63,322 bases of DNA, taken from the NCBI GenBank assembly GCA_934131695.1, contig CAKOZV010000006.1, forward strand, positions 1-63,322, read 5' to 3'. The DNA is from an uncultured Bacilli bacterium. GTDB lineage: Bacteria; Bacillota_I; Bacilli_A; RF39; UBA660. A model generated the notes under the pieces. The model saw nothing but the letters and a program-made list of their open reading frames with translations. It was not told the DNA's origin and searched no databases. Below are positions 15,973 to 26,065 of the stretch, piece by piece. The position numbers were made by a program, and so were the translations under genes. The stretch's first letter is position 1. Each line of letters opens with the position of its first letter.

Positions 15973-17118
15973 ATGAGACAGACTGTAGCTGATGATGTAC
16001 GTCAATCAAACTTTGAATTAATGAGAATAGTGTCTATGTTGTTAATAGTGGCATATCATTTTGCTTATAATACATCACTTTTACAAACAACGTCTGGATT
16101 TATTCACTTTGTAATACTTACTTTTATGTATTTTACGATTATTCATGTTAATTCTTTTATTGTTCTAATGGGCTATTTTCAGTGCGATAAAAAATTTAAA
16201 ATTAATAGGTTGATTTCTATGAACAACGGTGGTTGGTTTTATAAAGTATTATTTTTAATTATTTTTTTGTTAATAGGAATTAAAATTGAAACTTTAGAAG
16301 TTGTTCAGTTAGTATTACCAGTAACCTTATTTAATCAGTATTGGTATTTAGCCATATACTTGTTACTATATTGTTGTAGTCCTTTTTTAAATTTTTTAAT
16401 TAATAATATGACTAAAAAACAATTTCATAAATTATTACTTTCCTTGTTTTTAATAGGTTCTATAGTGCCTTTCTTTACTGGACAATTAGCATTTAATAAC
16501 AATAAAGGTTTTTCTTTATTAACATTTTGTTTGTTGTACTGTTTAGGAGCATACTTAAAAAAGTTTTCTATTAAGAAGAATTATTTCTTTAAGGTGTTTT
16601 CTGTTAATGCTCGAAGATTGATTTTTATTTTTGTATTTCTTTTATGTGTTTTACTTAATGCCTTGTTACACTATCATGGCGAAGAATTATTAATATCTGA
16701 ACATAGTATTTTAAAAGAAATTGGTAGATTATTTACGTCTTTGCCAGAGTATGATAGTCCTATCATAATAATTCAAACTTTATCATATTTTCTTTTATTT
16801 GAATCATTAAGTTTAAAAAATAAGTTTATAAATAAGGTAGCTTCTTGTTCATTTGGCGTTTATTTGATTCATGATAATATTTTGGTACGTAGATATTTAT
16901 ATAGATTTTTCTTTATAGGAAATTATAGTCCAACCTTTATACAACTATTTACTAGAATAACTCTAGCTACTATAATAGTTTTTAGTTTATGTATAATTAT
17001 AGAAATGGTTAGAAAAAAAATATTTTCATATATCAAAAGTAGAAAAATATCAAAGAAAATCAATAATAAAATAAAAGAATATTTTTATTCAATAAGAATT
17101 GATACACTTATTGAATAG
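15973..17118 (+). CDS. Membrane acyltransferase, family 3 (OatA-like membrane domain)
   Basis: The 381-residue product is about ten membrane helices. It begins with NFELMRIVSMLLIVAYHF, the hallmark of acyltransferase family 3, with the conserved His at the end of the first helix. These proteins move acyl groups from a cytoplasmic donor to sugars or wall polymers outside the membrane. The frame is open from 15838, but those codons lie inside the previous gene. ATG 15973 has a G-rich site at about 15959-15968 and starts at the family's usual position. The extracellular SGNH domain that some relatives carry on the same chain is encoded here by the gene just upstream, so the two may act as a split pair. 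Confidence 0.85.
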   Translation: MRQTVADDVRQSNFELMRIVSMLLIVAYHFAYNTSLLQTTSGFIHFVILTFMYFTIIHVNSFIVLMGYFQCDKKFKINRLISMNNGGWFYKVLFLIIFLLIGIKIETLEVVQLVLPVTLFNQYWYLAIYLLLYCCSPFLNFLINNMTKKQFHKLLLSLFLIGSIVPFFTGQLAFNNNKGFSLLTFCLLYCLGAYLKKFSIKKNYFFKVFSVNARRLIFIFVFLLCVLLNALLHYHGEELLISEHSILKEIGRLFTSLPEYDSPIIIIQTLSYFLLFESLSLKNKFINKVASCSFGVYLIHDNILVRRYLYRFFFIGNYSPTFIQLFTRITLATIIVFSLCIIIEMVRKKIFSYIKSRKISKKINNKIKEYFYSIRIDTLIE

Positions 17119-17151
17119 TCAAATAAAGTTTAATAAGAAATATCTTTTTCG

Positions 17152-17180
17152 TTTAACTCGTGAAATACGTATGCTATAAT
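17152..17180 (+). promoter_or_regulatory. Promoter for the GH25 repeat protein
   Basis: TTTAAC (17152-17157), a 17-base spacer and TATAAT (17175-17180), with TGC before it as an extended -10. The ribosome site AGGTGAT precedes ATG 17200. Confidence 0.6.
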
Positions 17181-17199
17181 AAATTAAGTAGGTGATATA

Positions 17200-20100
17200 A
17201 TGAAAAAAAAGGTAGCTTTTAGTCTTTTCTTATTGTTGATGTGTGTGTTTGTTAATGTTAAGGCTTTTAATAACACATTATTAAATGTTGACTTTCCAAG
17301 AAGTAATAGTAGTATAGATAACGAATTACTAGTTCAGGGTTGGGTAATGAGTGAGACTGATAATAGTATTTCTATAAGTATAGATGGAAAACCAATAACC
17401 TCTTTAATTAATCGCAGTGAAAGAGAAGATGTTTTGGCAGCTGTTACTGGTTATGGTGGGGCTAGAAACAAAACACCTGGTTTTCAAAGCTTTGTAGATA
17501 TTAATGATTATGATTATGGGAAACATTCTGTTAAAATAGAAGTATTAGACTCTAATAATAAATTATTAGCAAGTGAGCAAAGAGAATTTATTATCAAAGC
17601 TCCAGCTACATTATTAAATGTCGACTTTCCAAGAAATAGTAGTAATGTTAATAACGAATTACTAGTTCAGGGTTGGGTAATGAGTGAGACTGATAATAAT
17701 ATTTCTATAAGTATAGATGGAAAACCAATAACCTCTTTAATTAATCGTAGTGAAAGAGAAGATGTTTTGGCAGCTGTTGCTGGTTATGGTGGGGCTAGAA
17801 ACAAAACACCTGGCTTTCAAAGTTTTATAGATATTAGTGATTATGATTATGGAAAACATTCTGTTAAAATAGAAGTATTAGACTCTAATAATAAATTATT
17901 AGTAAGTGAACAAAGAGAATTTATTATCAAAGCTCCAGCTACATTATTAAACGTTGACTTTCCAAGATATGATAGTACAAATAAAGATAGTGTTTTTGTT
18001 CAGGGCTGGGTAATGAGTGAATTAGATGATTTTGATGTACAAGTCTTTTTGGATAATAAAAAATTAGATATTCCTATCTCAAGATATTTAAGAAGTGATG
18101 TTGTATTTGTAGTTAAAGGTTATGGAGAAAAAAATATTAATCCTGGATTTACGACACTTATTAATACAGAAAATATACAAGATGGTAAACATACATTAAG
18201 TGTAAAAGTAGTTAGTAAAAATAAAGTTGTGGAAGAAAAAAATATAAATATAAGAATAGAAAAATATATTTCCTTTTTAAATGTTGATTTCCCTGTTCAA
18301 GATAAAAGTGAGTATTCCAACTTGTTTGTTCAAGGTTGGGTAATGAGTGATGATCAAGAGGGAAAATTAAAATTCTTTATTGATGATGTAGAAGTAACAA
18401 CTGATGTTCTAAGATATGCAAGAGATGATGTAGTTAATAGTATTAATGGTTATGGAGGTGCTATTAACACTAATCCTGGTTTTACAACTTTACTTTCTTT
18501 GGCACCATATTCATATGGTAAACACGTGTTAAAAACTCTATATTATAATAGAAATGATGAAGTCATTGCTACCTCTTTAAAGGAATTTAAAGTGATAAAA
18601 CCAAAAACTATTGTTAATTTAGATTTTCCTAGTAATAATCAAATTGTATCGAGTGATGTTTATCTAAATGGATGGATGATGAGTGAAGATAAAAGGACAA
18701 GCTTAGAGATATTGGTAGATGATGAAAAAGTTGATTCTTTAATAAAACGAGTATCAAGAGATGACGTTTTAGCAGCAATTAAAGGATATGGTAGTAAGGA
18801 AGAAAATGAATTACCTGGTTTTTTAACTAAACTTGATTTAAGTAATCTATATGATGGTAAACATACTATAACAATAAGAGCATTAGATTGTCACGGAACA
18901 GTAGTTAATGAAACTAAAAGAGAGATACGTTTAAAAAAATATGAAACTAATTTAGATATTTTAACTCCAAGTGAAAGTGAGACATCAAAACTATCTATGA
19001 CTATAACAGGTAAAGTAAATACTACTGCTTTAAATAGTGAAATGGAGTTTTATGTTGATGATAATAAGGTTAGTCCTACTTTATCTATGCTGGATGATTC
19101 ATTTACAGCAGAGCTTGATACTAGTAATTTAGCTGATGGGTCCCATTTATTAAAAATCAAACTACGAACAAGTCACCTTAATGAGATAATCTTTGAAGTA
19201 ACAAGAAAATTTAATATAAAAAAATATGAAGGTATTATTACTCTTGATTTTCCTAGTAGTGGTTCGTTGAATAAAGATAATGATGTCTTTGTTAGAGGCT
19301 GGGAAATGAGTGAAGACATTAATAGTAAAATAAAAGTCTTTTATGATGATAATGAAATAACTGATGTTATAAGAATGGAAAGGGAAGACGTTTTAAATAT
19401 AATAACATCGTATGGTGGAAGAGATACTAATAAAACCCCTGGATTTCAAACAACAATATCTAGTAAATTATTAACAACAGGTTATCATACTATTACTATT
19501 AATTTATATAATTCAGTTGATGAGATTATTGAAACATATAATAAGAAGGTCTATATATATGATAAAATGAAATTAGGAATTGATGTTTCCCAATATAATG
19601 GTAATATAGATTGGACGTCAGTAAAGTATAGTGGCATGGTTGATTTTGCTTTTGTAAGACTCGGCTTTAGAGGCTATGCTCCTACTGGTAAGATGGTTAC
19701 TGATACTAAATTTGTTAGTAATGCTACTTCTTCTATTAATAATGGTATTAATACAGGCGTTTACTTCTTTAGTCAGGCAACTTCTTATGAAGAAGGACAA
19801 GCAGAAGCTGATTATGTTAGAGAGGTTTTAGCTTTAAATCCTGTTGTTTCATCTAACTTAAAACTACCTATTGCACTTGATGTTGAGTATTCTACTGAAC
19901 CATCTCATAATGGTAGAGCAGATAATATTTCTATTGATTCAAGAACTGCTGCTATTAGAGGCTTTGTTGATACTATAGAAAAGTATGGTTTTTCTTCTGT
20001 CATTTATATTAATAAAGATTTTCTTTATAATAAAGTTGATATAAACCAGATTGGTAATCATGATGTTTGGTTAGCTCATTGGACTTATGATTACAATGAT

Positions 20101-20202
20101 AAGAGTGATTATATTGGTGCATATAAATACTGGCAATATAGTAATAAGGGAAGTGTTTCTGGAATTACAGGTAGTGTTGATTTAGATGTTCTTTATGAAT
20201 AA
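17200..20202 (+). CDS. Secreted Ig-like repeat protein with C-terminal GH25 lysozyme domain
   Basis: A signal peptide (MKKKVAFSLFLLLMCVFVNVKA) starts the 1000-residue product. Seven repeats of about 111 residues follow, each with NVDFP, a QGWVMSE-like strand, a D-D-K/G hairpin, R-x-DV, YGG and PGF. The sixth (about 583-675) is divergent and lacks the R-DV-YGG block. From residue 790 comes a GH25 muramidase domain: GIDVSQYNGNIDW with Asp795, then LDVEYS with Asp894 and Glu896. It should cut the glycan strand of peptidoglycan outside the cell, with the repeats as spacer or wall-binding modules. There is no LPXTG or C-terminal anchor. It is one gene with its own promoter, next to the polysaccharide locus. 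Confidence 0.9.
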   Translation: MKKKVAFSLFLLLMCVFVNVKAFNNTLLNVDFPRSNSSIDNELLVQGWVMSETDNSISISIDGKPITSLINRSEREDVLAAVTGYGGARNKTPGFQSFVDINDYDYGKHSVKIEVLDSNNKLLASEQREFIIKAPATLLNVDFPRNSSNVNNELLVQGWVMSETDNNISISIDGKPITSLINRSEREDVLAAVAGYGGARNKTPGFQSFIDISDYDYGKHSVKIEVLDSNNKLLVSEQREFIIKAPATLLNVDFPRYDSTNKDSVFVQGWVMSELDDFDVQVFLDNKKLDIPISRYLRSDVVFVVKGYGEKNINPGFTTLINTENIQDGKHTLSVKVVSKNKVVEEKNINIRIEKYISFLNVDFPVQDKSEYSNLFVQGWVMSDDQEGKLKFFIDDVEVTTDVLRYARDDVVNSINGYGGAINTNPGFTTLLSLAPYSYGKHVLKTLYYNRNDEVIATSLKEFKVIKPKTIVNLDFPSNNQIVSSDVYLNGWMMSEDKRTSLEILVDDEKVDSLIKRVSRDDVLAAIKGYGSKEENELPGFLTKLDLSNLYDGKHTITIRALDCHGTVVNETKREIRLKKYETNLDILTPSESETSKLSMTITGKVNTTALNSEMEFYVDDNKVSPTLSMLDDSFTAELDTSNLADGSHLLKIKLRTSHLNEIIFEVTRKFNIKKYEGIITLDFPSSGSLNKDNDVFVRGWEMSEDINSKIKVFYDDNEITDVIRMEREDVLNIITSYGGRDTNKTPGFQTTISSKLLTTGYHTITINLYNSVDEIIETYNKKVYIYDKMKLGIDVSQYNGNIDWTSVKYSGMVDFAFVRLGFRGYAPTGKMVTDTKFVSNATSSINNGINTGVYFFSQATSYEEGQAEADYVREVLALNPVVSSNLKLPIALDVEYSTEPSHNGRADNISIDSRTAAIRGFVDTIEKYGFSSVIYINKDFLYNKVDINQIGNHDVWLAHWTYDYNDKSDYIGAYKYWQYSNKGSVSGITGSVDLDVLYE
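17281..17946 (+). repeat. Two nearly identical 333-bp tandem repeats
   Basis: Copies at 17281-17613 and 17614-17946 encode repeats 1 and 2 of the GH25 protein and differ at few bases. Later repeats keep the pattern but not the DNA sequence, so these two are a recent duplication. Confidence 0.85.
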
Positions 20203-20204
20203 AA

Positions 20205-20234
20205 TTGTTTATAAGTGATATTAAATGTTATAAT
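20205..20234 (+). promoter_or_regulatory. Promoter at the head of the polysaccharide locus
   Basis: TTGTTT (20205-20210), an 18-base spacer and TATAAT (20229-20234) with TGT before it (extended -10). The 39-base leader contains GGAGG-type purine runs. Confidence 0.6.
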
Positions 20235-20272
20235 AGTAAAGGAAGTGAGGGAGGAGTTATTCCTAGTGTATT

Positions 20273-21013
20273 ATGGAGAAGAAAAAAAATTATTCAATAA
20301 AAATTGAAAATGTGACTAAAAAATTTAAAATATATTCTGATAAACCAAATACTTTAAAGGAAAGAATAGTATTTTTTAAGAAGAATAATGTTGAACATAG
20401 AACTGTCTTAGAAGACATTAATTTAACAATCAAGAAAGGTGAAACAGTTGCCCTTATAGGAGTTAATGGTAGTGGGAAAAGTACATTATTAAAGCTAATG
20501 ACTAAAATCATTTACCCAACTACTGGTAAAATAACAACCGTAGGTAAACTTACATCACTATTAGAATTGGGAGCTGGCTTTCATGATGATTTTACTGGGA
20601 GAGAAAATATATATTTTAATGCTGCCATATTTGGTTTAACTAAAGAGGAAATAGATGCTAAAGTAGATGATATTATTGCTTTTTCAGAATTGGAAGAGTT
20701 TATTGATAATCCAATAAGAACTTATTCATCTGGAATGTATATGCGTCTTGCTTTTTCTGTGGCTATTAATGTTAATGCTGATATCTTACTAATAGATGAA
20801 ATATTAGCAGTTGGTGATCAACACTTTCAGGAAAAATGTTATCAAAAACTAAATGAATTAAAGGAAAGTGATAGGACAATAGTTATTGTTAGTCATAGTT
20901 TGGATGCCTTGAAAAAGTTATGTACTAGGGCTGTTTGGATACATGATGGCCATATAAGAGAAGATGGAAATGTCACTAAAGTAATTGATCATTATTTGAA
21001 AGAATGTGAGTGA
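20273..21013 (+). CDS. Polysaccharide ABC exporter, ATP-binding subunit (Wzt/TagH/RgpD type)
   Basis: The 246-residue ATPase has Walker A GVNGSGKST (residues 63-71), the signature YSSGMYMRLAF and Walker B ILLIDEILAVGD. It belongs to the group that exports teichoic acid or rhamnan-type chains, with the typical LGAGF…FTGREN segment. It lacks the C-terminal sugar-binding domain of long Wzt proteins. The nearest strong purine run (GGAGG, 20250-20254) is about 18 bases from ATG 20273, unusually far, but no other in-frame start exists after the stop TAG at 20264. The permease gene follows with its ribosome site on the stop codon. It stops with TGA, which shows the standard code. Confidence 0.92.
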   Translation: MEKKKNYSIKIENVTKKFKIYSDKPNTLKERIVFFKKNNVEHRTVLEDINLTIKKGETVALIGVNGSGKSTLLKLMTKIIYPTTGKITTVGKLTSLLELGAGFHDDFTGRENIYFNAAIFGLTKEEIDAKVDDIIAFSELEEFIDNPIRTYSSGMYMRLAFSVAINVNADILLIDEILAVGDQHFQEKCYQKLNELKESDRTIVIVSHSLDALKKLCTRAVWIHDGHIREDGNVTKVIDHYLKECE

Positions 21014-21021
21014 GGTATAAT

Positions 21022-21795
21022 ATGCAATTAATTAATAATCTATATAATTATCGTGAGTTACTAAAGAGTAATGTTAAGAAAGAAATTAGAGGTAAATATA
21101 AGGGATCGATTTTAGGTATACTTTGGTCATTTGTAAATCCTTTGCTTATGGTGTTAGTATATGCAATAGTATTTCCATATATTATGCGTGTTAAAACAGA
21201 TAATTATCTTGTATACTTGATTACTGCTATCATTCCATGGAATTACTTTACAACAGCTATTAATCAGGGAATGATTACCGTAAGAATGAATGCTGGTATT
21301 ATCAAAAAGGTTTATTTTCCAAGAGAAATTTTACCTATATCAGTTGTTAGTAGTGGATTAGTTAACTTTTTTATAAGCTGTATTATTATTTTGATTTTTT
21401 GTATTTTTGGTGGAGTAGGTTTAAGCTTTCATTTATTGTTACTACCATTTATTGCAATTATTCAGTTCTTTTTAACCCTTGGAATAGTGTTTGCTTTAAG
21501 TGCAATTAATATCTATATAAAAGATACAGAGTATATTATTCAGTTCTTTTTAAATATGTTATTTTATGCTACTCCAATTTTATATCCAGCTACTATGTTC
21601 CCTAAATCAATTCGTTGGGTTTTATATATTAATCCAATGTCACAATTGATAGATGCTTATCGAAATATATTTTTATATCATAAAATGCCTAGTGGTTTAG
21701 GAATAGTATATACTATTATTGTGACAACAATAATTTTTGGAATAGGACTTGCTATATTTAGGAAGTTAGAAAAAGGTTTTGCAGAGGAGATTTAA
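21022..21795 (+). CDS. Polysaccharide ABC exporter, permease subunit (Wzm/TagG/RgpC type)
   Basis: The product has six membrane helices and the family start RELLKSNVKKEIRGKYKGS, followed by LGILWSFVNPLLM. The end (NPMSQLIDAYRN) is also typical of ABC-2 permeases for surface polymers. It pairs with the ATPase just upstream to move lipid-linked glycan across the membrane. ATG 21022 is preferred over GTG 21010, since TGAGGT at 21011-21016, spanning the previous stop, is its ribosome site. The next gene starts two bases after its stop. Confidence 0.92.
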   Translation: MQLINNLYNYRELLKSNVKKEIRGKYKGSILGILWSFVNPLLMVLVYAIVFPYIMRVKTDNYLVYLITAIIPWNYFTTAINQGMITVRMNAGIIKKVYFPREILPISVVSSGLVNFFISCIIILIFCIFGGVGLSFHLLLLPFIAIIQFFLTLGIVFALSAINIYIKDTEYIIQFFLNMLFYATPILYPATMFPKSIRWVLYINPMSQLIDAYRNIFLYHKMPSGLGIVYTIIVTTIIFGIGLAIFRKLEKGFAEEI

Positions 21796-21797
21796 TC

Positions 21798-23951
21798 ATG
21801 AAGAAAAAAGAGTTGTTTGTAGTAGAAGAACAAAAAGTTTGTGGAATTAACAATCCTCAAGTGATTTTGAAGATTAAGGGTGATTCTACAAATTATGATT
21901 TTAAAGTAAGTGTTGATGGAAAAGAAGTTAAATATGATATATTTTCTATAGATAGTGAAACATTTGTATTTAATATTAATGTCTGTAAAGATAGTAAAAT
22001 GATAGAAGTATATGCTATAAAAGGTAAAAAGAGTATATTGATTGTTTCAATTGAAAATAAACTAATTCTAAGACTAAAGGAAAAACTACTAGAAATTATT
22101 AGAAGATTTGTTGCCAAATTTAAACTAATAATGCATGTTTTATATAAAGGAATTAAATTTTTATGGAGAGAATACCATTTTCTAGTACCACCTAGTATGT
22201 GGAAAAAGTACTTTAAGGACTTTAAGTGTCGTATTAACGGTACTACTGATAGATTTTATAATCCATTTTATGTTTCTGAGTATAATAAGTGGTTAAAAGA
22301 AAATAATAAAGAGACTGAATATAAAGAATTAAAGTATAAACCTAAAATTTCTATTTTAATTCCTGTATATAATATCGAAAGACGTTATTTAGCAGCTTGT
22401 CTTGATTCTATACTTAGTCAAACTTATGATAACTATGAGGTATGTTTAGTTGATGACTGTTCCACACTTGAAGAAACAAAAAGTACACTTACAGAATATA
22501 AAAATAAGGATAAAAGAATCAAGGTAAAATATAGAAGTGAAAATGGGCATATATCTAAGACAACTAATGATGCCTTAAAAATGGCTACTGGTGATTTTGT
22601 AGCTTTAATGGATGATGATGATTTATTAACACCAGATGCTTTATATAAGGTTGTAAGTGTATTAAATAAAAATAAAAATTTAGATTTAATATATAGTGAT
22701 GAGGATAAATTAAATCCTAAAGGTCTTTATTGTGATCCGAACTTTAAACCTGATTTTTCTCCCGATACTTTATTAAGTTTAAATTATATTTGTCATCTTG
22801 TAGTATTAAGACGTAAAATAGTAGAAGAAGTTGGGGCCTTTACGGTTGGCTTAGAAGGTGCTCAAGATCATGATTTGCTTTTAAAAGTTACAGAAAAGAC
22901 TAATAAAATTTATCATATACCAGAGATTTTATATCATTGGCGCATGATAGAAGGTTCTACTTCTATGACAATCAGTAATAAGAGTTATGCCACTGATAAA
23001 GGTAAACTTGCTATTGAGAATGCTCTTGCTAGGAGAAATATTAAGGGAACAGTTGAAAAGGATGAACTTAGTACTTATTATAGAGTGTATTATACTTATG
23101 AAAAAGAACCTAAAATTTCTATTATCATTCCAACAAGAGATTATGTAGATATATTAAAAACTTGTGTCGATTCTATTTATGAAAAAACTAATTATAAAAA
23201 TTATGAAATAATAGTTGCTAATAATGATAGTAAAGATCAAAAAACGTTAGATTTCTTTGATGAGTATAAGAAGAAATATAAAAATTTTAAAGTTGTTGAC
23301 TGTATTATGGAATTTAACTATTCTAGAATAAATAATATAGCTGTTGAAAAAGCAACAGGTGAGTATATTGTATTATTAAACAATGATACGGAAGTTATTA
23401 CTGGTGATTGGTTAAAAATAATGGTAGGATATGCTATGCAAAAACACATTGGGGCAGTAGGACCAAAATTATTATATCCAGATGAAACTGTTCAACACGG
23501 CGGAGTTATTTTAGGTCTAGGTGGAGTAGCTTCCCATGCTTATATTGGTGCAACACGTGATGACTTTGGAATGTATGGTAGATTAAGGGTTCCCTATAAT
23601 TATAGTGCTTGTACAGCAGCTTGCCTAATGATTAAAAAAACAAAATTTTTAGAAGTAGGTGGCTTGGAAGAAGATTTGAAAGTTGCTTATAATGATATAG
23701 ATTTTAATATAAAGCTTTTGGAAAAGGGTTATTATAATGTATTCTTACCAAATGTAGAGTTATTACATTATGAATCAAAATCAAGAGGATTAGATACAAC
23801 TAGTGAAAAATATAAAAGATTTCAACTTGAAGAAAAATATATGTATGATAAATGGAAAAGTAGGTTGACAGAAGATAGATTTTATAATCCTAATTTTAGT
23901 AAAAAAGGTTGGTTTATGCTTGATAAAGCTGATAAGAAAAAGAAACAATAG
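21798..23951 (+). CDS. Glycosyltransferase with two GT2 domains
   Basis: The 717-residue protein begins with about 100 residues of beta-rich sequence, then a GT-A domain from about 185 (ISILIPVYN, VDDCST, ALMDDDDL) and a second from about 430 (ISIIIPTRDY, ANNDS, LLNNDTEV). Both keep the Asp motifs for metal and nucleotide-sugar. Two-domain GT2 enzymes in wall polysaccharide loci, such as streptococcal RgpF/GacG-type proteins, polymerise the backbone on the inner face of the membrane. There is no real membrane helix apart from a weak hydrophobic stretch near residue 105. Directly after the exporter, it is the most likely chain-building enzyme. Confidence 0.88.
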   Translation: MKKKELFVVEEQKVCGINNPQVILKIKGDSTNYDFKVSVDGKEVKYDIFSIDSETFVFNINVCKDSKMIEVYAIKGKKSILIVSIENKLILRLKEKLLEIIRRFVAKFKLIMHVLYKGIKFLWREYHFLVPPSMWKKYFKDFKCRINGTTDRFYNPFYVSEYNKWLKENNKETEYKELKYKPKISILIPVYNIERRYLAACLDSILSQTYDNYEVCLVDDCSTLEETKSTLTEYKNKDKRIKVKYRSENGHISKTTNDALKMATGDFVALMDDDDLLTPDALYKVVSVLNKNKNLDLIYSDEDKLNPKGLYCDPNFKPDFSPDTLLSLNYICHLVVLRRKIVEEVGAFTVGLEGAQDHDLLLKVTEKTNKIYHIPEILYHWRMIEGSTSMTISNKSYATDKGKLAIENALARRNIKGTVEKDELSTYYRVYYTYEKEPKISIIIPTRDYVDILKTCVDSIYEKTNYKNYEIIVANNDSKDQKTLDFFDEYKKKYKNFKVVDCIMEFNYSRINNIAVEKATGEYIVLLNNDTEVITGDWLKIMVGYAMQKHIGAVGPKLLYPDETVQHGGVILGLGGVASHAYIGATRDDFGMYGRLRVPYNYSACTAACLMIKKTKFLEVGGLEEDLKVAYNDIDFNIKLLEKGYYNVFLPNVELLHYESKSRGLDTTSEKYKRFQLEEKYMYDKWKSRLTEDRFYNPNFSKKGWFMLDKADKKKKQ

Positions 23952-23960
23952 GTGTTAAAT

Positions 23961-26060
23961 ATGAAAAAAGAACAAATAGAGAGAATATATATAATTATTT
24001 TACAATTATTACTAGCTTACTTAGGATCAGTTTATATTGTAAATGATAATATAAATATAGTAACAATATTTAAAACAGACTTTTTCCTCTTTTTACTACT
24101 TTTTATTTTCTTTTTCTTTATATCTTCTCACTTTATGTTTCGGATAAAAGATATATATAATTTTTTATATAAGAAAAGATTTCTTTTTGCTTTCTTACTT
24201 TTTCTAATATTAGTATTAGGTAAATTTAACGGAAGTAGTTATGGTATGTGGGAAAACTATATTGAACCAAATTATAAAGTTAATTCTTTTACTCCATTAA
24301 TTGGAGATGCTAGGGCTATTAGAAGTGATGAATGGTTAGTTAATTCATCTTATGTTTTATCACAAACAGCAACTGGTTATAATTATTTTAATCCAGTTAT
24401 GCGTGGAACAGGAACTGATGTTTTTGCTACTATTCCTGCACCAGTTAAAAATATCTTATGCATTGGTAAACCATTTTTATTAGGATATTTGTTTTTTGGC
24501 CGTGACTATGGTATGTCTATTTATTGGTATGGAAGATTAATTGCTTTGTTTTTAGTAAGCTTTGAACTTCTTCTGATTCTTACTAAGAAAAATAAAATAG
24601 CATCTTTACTAGGAACTATGTTAATAACCTTTTCTGCTACTGTATTTTGGTGGTACTCAGCACAATTAGTAGAAATGCTAATTAGTGGTGGTTTGTGTAT
24701 TGTTTTCTTCTATAATTTTTTGAAAACAGACTCATTAAAAAAGAAGGTATTATATTCTTTACTACTTATACCAGCATTCTTTAGCTATGTAGTAACACTA
24801 TATCCAGCTTGGTTGGTTCCACTTAGCTATTTTTATCTAATACTTGCTGTTTATTTCTTTATTACTTTTAAGGATAAACATGAATATAAAATAAAAAAAC
24901 TATGGCCAATTTCTATTACACTTGTTGGGATAATATTATTATTTGTCTATTTCTTTTTCTTAAGTAAAGATACATTTAAACAATTAATGTCAACGGTATA
25001 TCCAGGGGCTAGATTTATTGTAGGAGGTAAGTCCTTTGAAAACTTTTTAACTTATTCAGCATCAATTTATTTTCCATATTTTGATGTTGGTAACCCTTGT
25101 GAATATAGTACATTTTATTCAATGTTTCCTTTTTCAATAATTATTGGTGCATACTATATCTTTAAAAATAGGAAAAATTTAAAGAATGAAATTTTGATTG
25201 TTTCTATTTTTTCCTTAATAGTTATTTATCTATTATTTTCATTTGTTTCTTTTCCTAAAATATTAGCAAAAATAACTTTACTATATATGACTCCTGTAGA
25301 AAGACTTACCGTTATTATCTCTTATTTGTGTGTTATTCTAATGGCTTTGTTGTATGGTAAAATAAAACTTAATACTAAAAAAGAAAAGATTTCCTTTACT
25401 ATAGTTGCTATAGTTAGTAGTTTATTTAGTTGTATCATTGCTAAATATATGTTACCAAATAATTATTTATCTATTAATAAAGTAATAGTTTCCTTTGCTA
25501 TTTTAACAATGATTAGTATATTATGGGTAATAAAGAATAAAAAGACAACAGTTATTCTCTTAGTAGTTGTAACTTTAGTAACTGTATTTTCAACTGTATC
25601 AGTTAATCCTTTAATGAAAGGATTTTCTGGAATTTATAAAAAGCCTATTTCTAAGGAATTAAAGAAATATAAAAATGAAGATGCTAATTGGGTTTCTCTT
25701 GATTCGTTTATTGTTGCTAATTATTTAGGAACACAGGGACTTAAAGTGTTAAATAGTACAAATTTGTATCCTAATATTAATTTGTGGAAAAAAATAGACC
25801 CAGAGAAAAAATATAATAAAGTTTATAATAGATACGCTCATATTGATATGGAACTAGATAATAAGAATACTAAATTTGAACTTATATCATCTGATCACTT
25901 TAAATTAAAAATAACTCCAGAAGATTTATGTAAATTAAAAGTTAATTATGCAACATCATTAAGGTCATTAGATGATTACAATAATGATAATGTAACTTTC
26001 ACTTCTAAATATCATAAAGATAATATTTATATATATAAAGTTAAATGTATGGGAGAGTAG
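23961..26060 (+). CDS. Large multi-membrane protein, likely GT-C type, paralogue of the 31.6 kb gene
   Basis: The product has about twelve membrane helices and a soluble C-terminal part of about 130 residues. After the second hydrophobic block comes AIRSDEWLVNSSYV, with an acidic pair in the first large outer loop as in GT-C glycosyltransferases. The gene at 31589 shares this layout (SIRSDEYMV, PVKD/PVKN, FP blocks, YNRY before the end). ATG 23961 is chosen over GTG 23952 because AATAGGTG is its ribosome site. It probably adds a lipid-carried sugar to the exported chain. The family is not one I can name with certainty; YfhO-like membrane proteins are similar in shape. Confidence 0.65.
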   Translation: MKKEQIERIYIIILQLLLAYLGSVYIVNDNINIVTIFKTDFFLFLLLFIFFFFISSHFMFRIKDIYNFLYKKRFLFAFLLFLILVLGKFNGSSYGMWENYIEPNYKVNSFTPLIGDARAIRSDEWLVNSSYVLSQTATGYNYFNPVMRGTGTDVFATIPAPVKNILCIGKPFLLGYLFFGRDYGMSIYWYGRLIALFLVSFELLLILTKKNKIASLLGTMLITFSATVFWWYSAQLVEMLISGGLCIVFFYNFLKTDSLKKKVLYSLLLIPAFFSYVVTLYPAWLVPLSYFYLILAVYFFITFKDKHEYKIKKLWPISITLVGIILLFVYFFFLSKDTFKQLMSTVYPGARFIVGGKSFENFLTYSASIYFPYFDVGNPCEYSTFYSMFPFSIIIGAYYIFKNRKNLKNEILIVSIFSLIVIYLLFSFVSFPKILAKITLLYMTPVERLTVIISYLCVILMALLYGKIKLNTKKEKISFTIVAIVSSLFSCIIAKYMLPNNYLSINKVIVSFAILTMISILWVIKNKKTTVILLVVVTLVTVFSTVSVNPLMKGFSGIYKKPISKELKKYKNEDANWVSLDSFIVANYLGTQGLKVLNSTNLYPNINLWKKIDPEKKYNKVYNRYAHIDMELDNKNTKFELISSDHFKLKITPEDLCKLKVNYATSLRSLDDYNNDNVTFTSKYHKDNIYIYKVKCMGE

Positions 26061-26065
26061 TAAAT

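Noticed and set aside
20250..20272. Small hairpin AGGA-GTTAT-TCCT before the ABC ATPase gene as a translational switch
   Set aside because: Only four base pairs; it is too weak to claim, although the ribosome site spacing there is unusually long.
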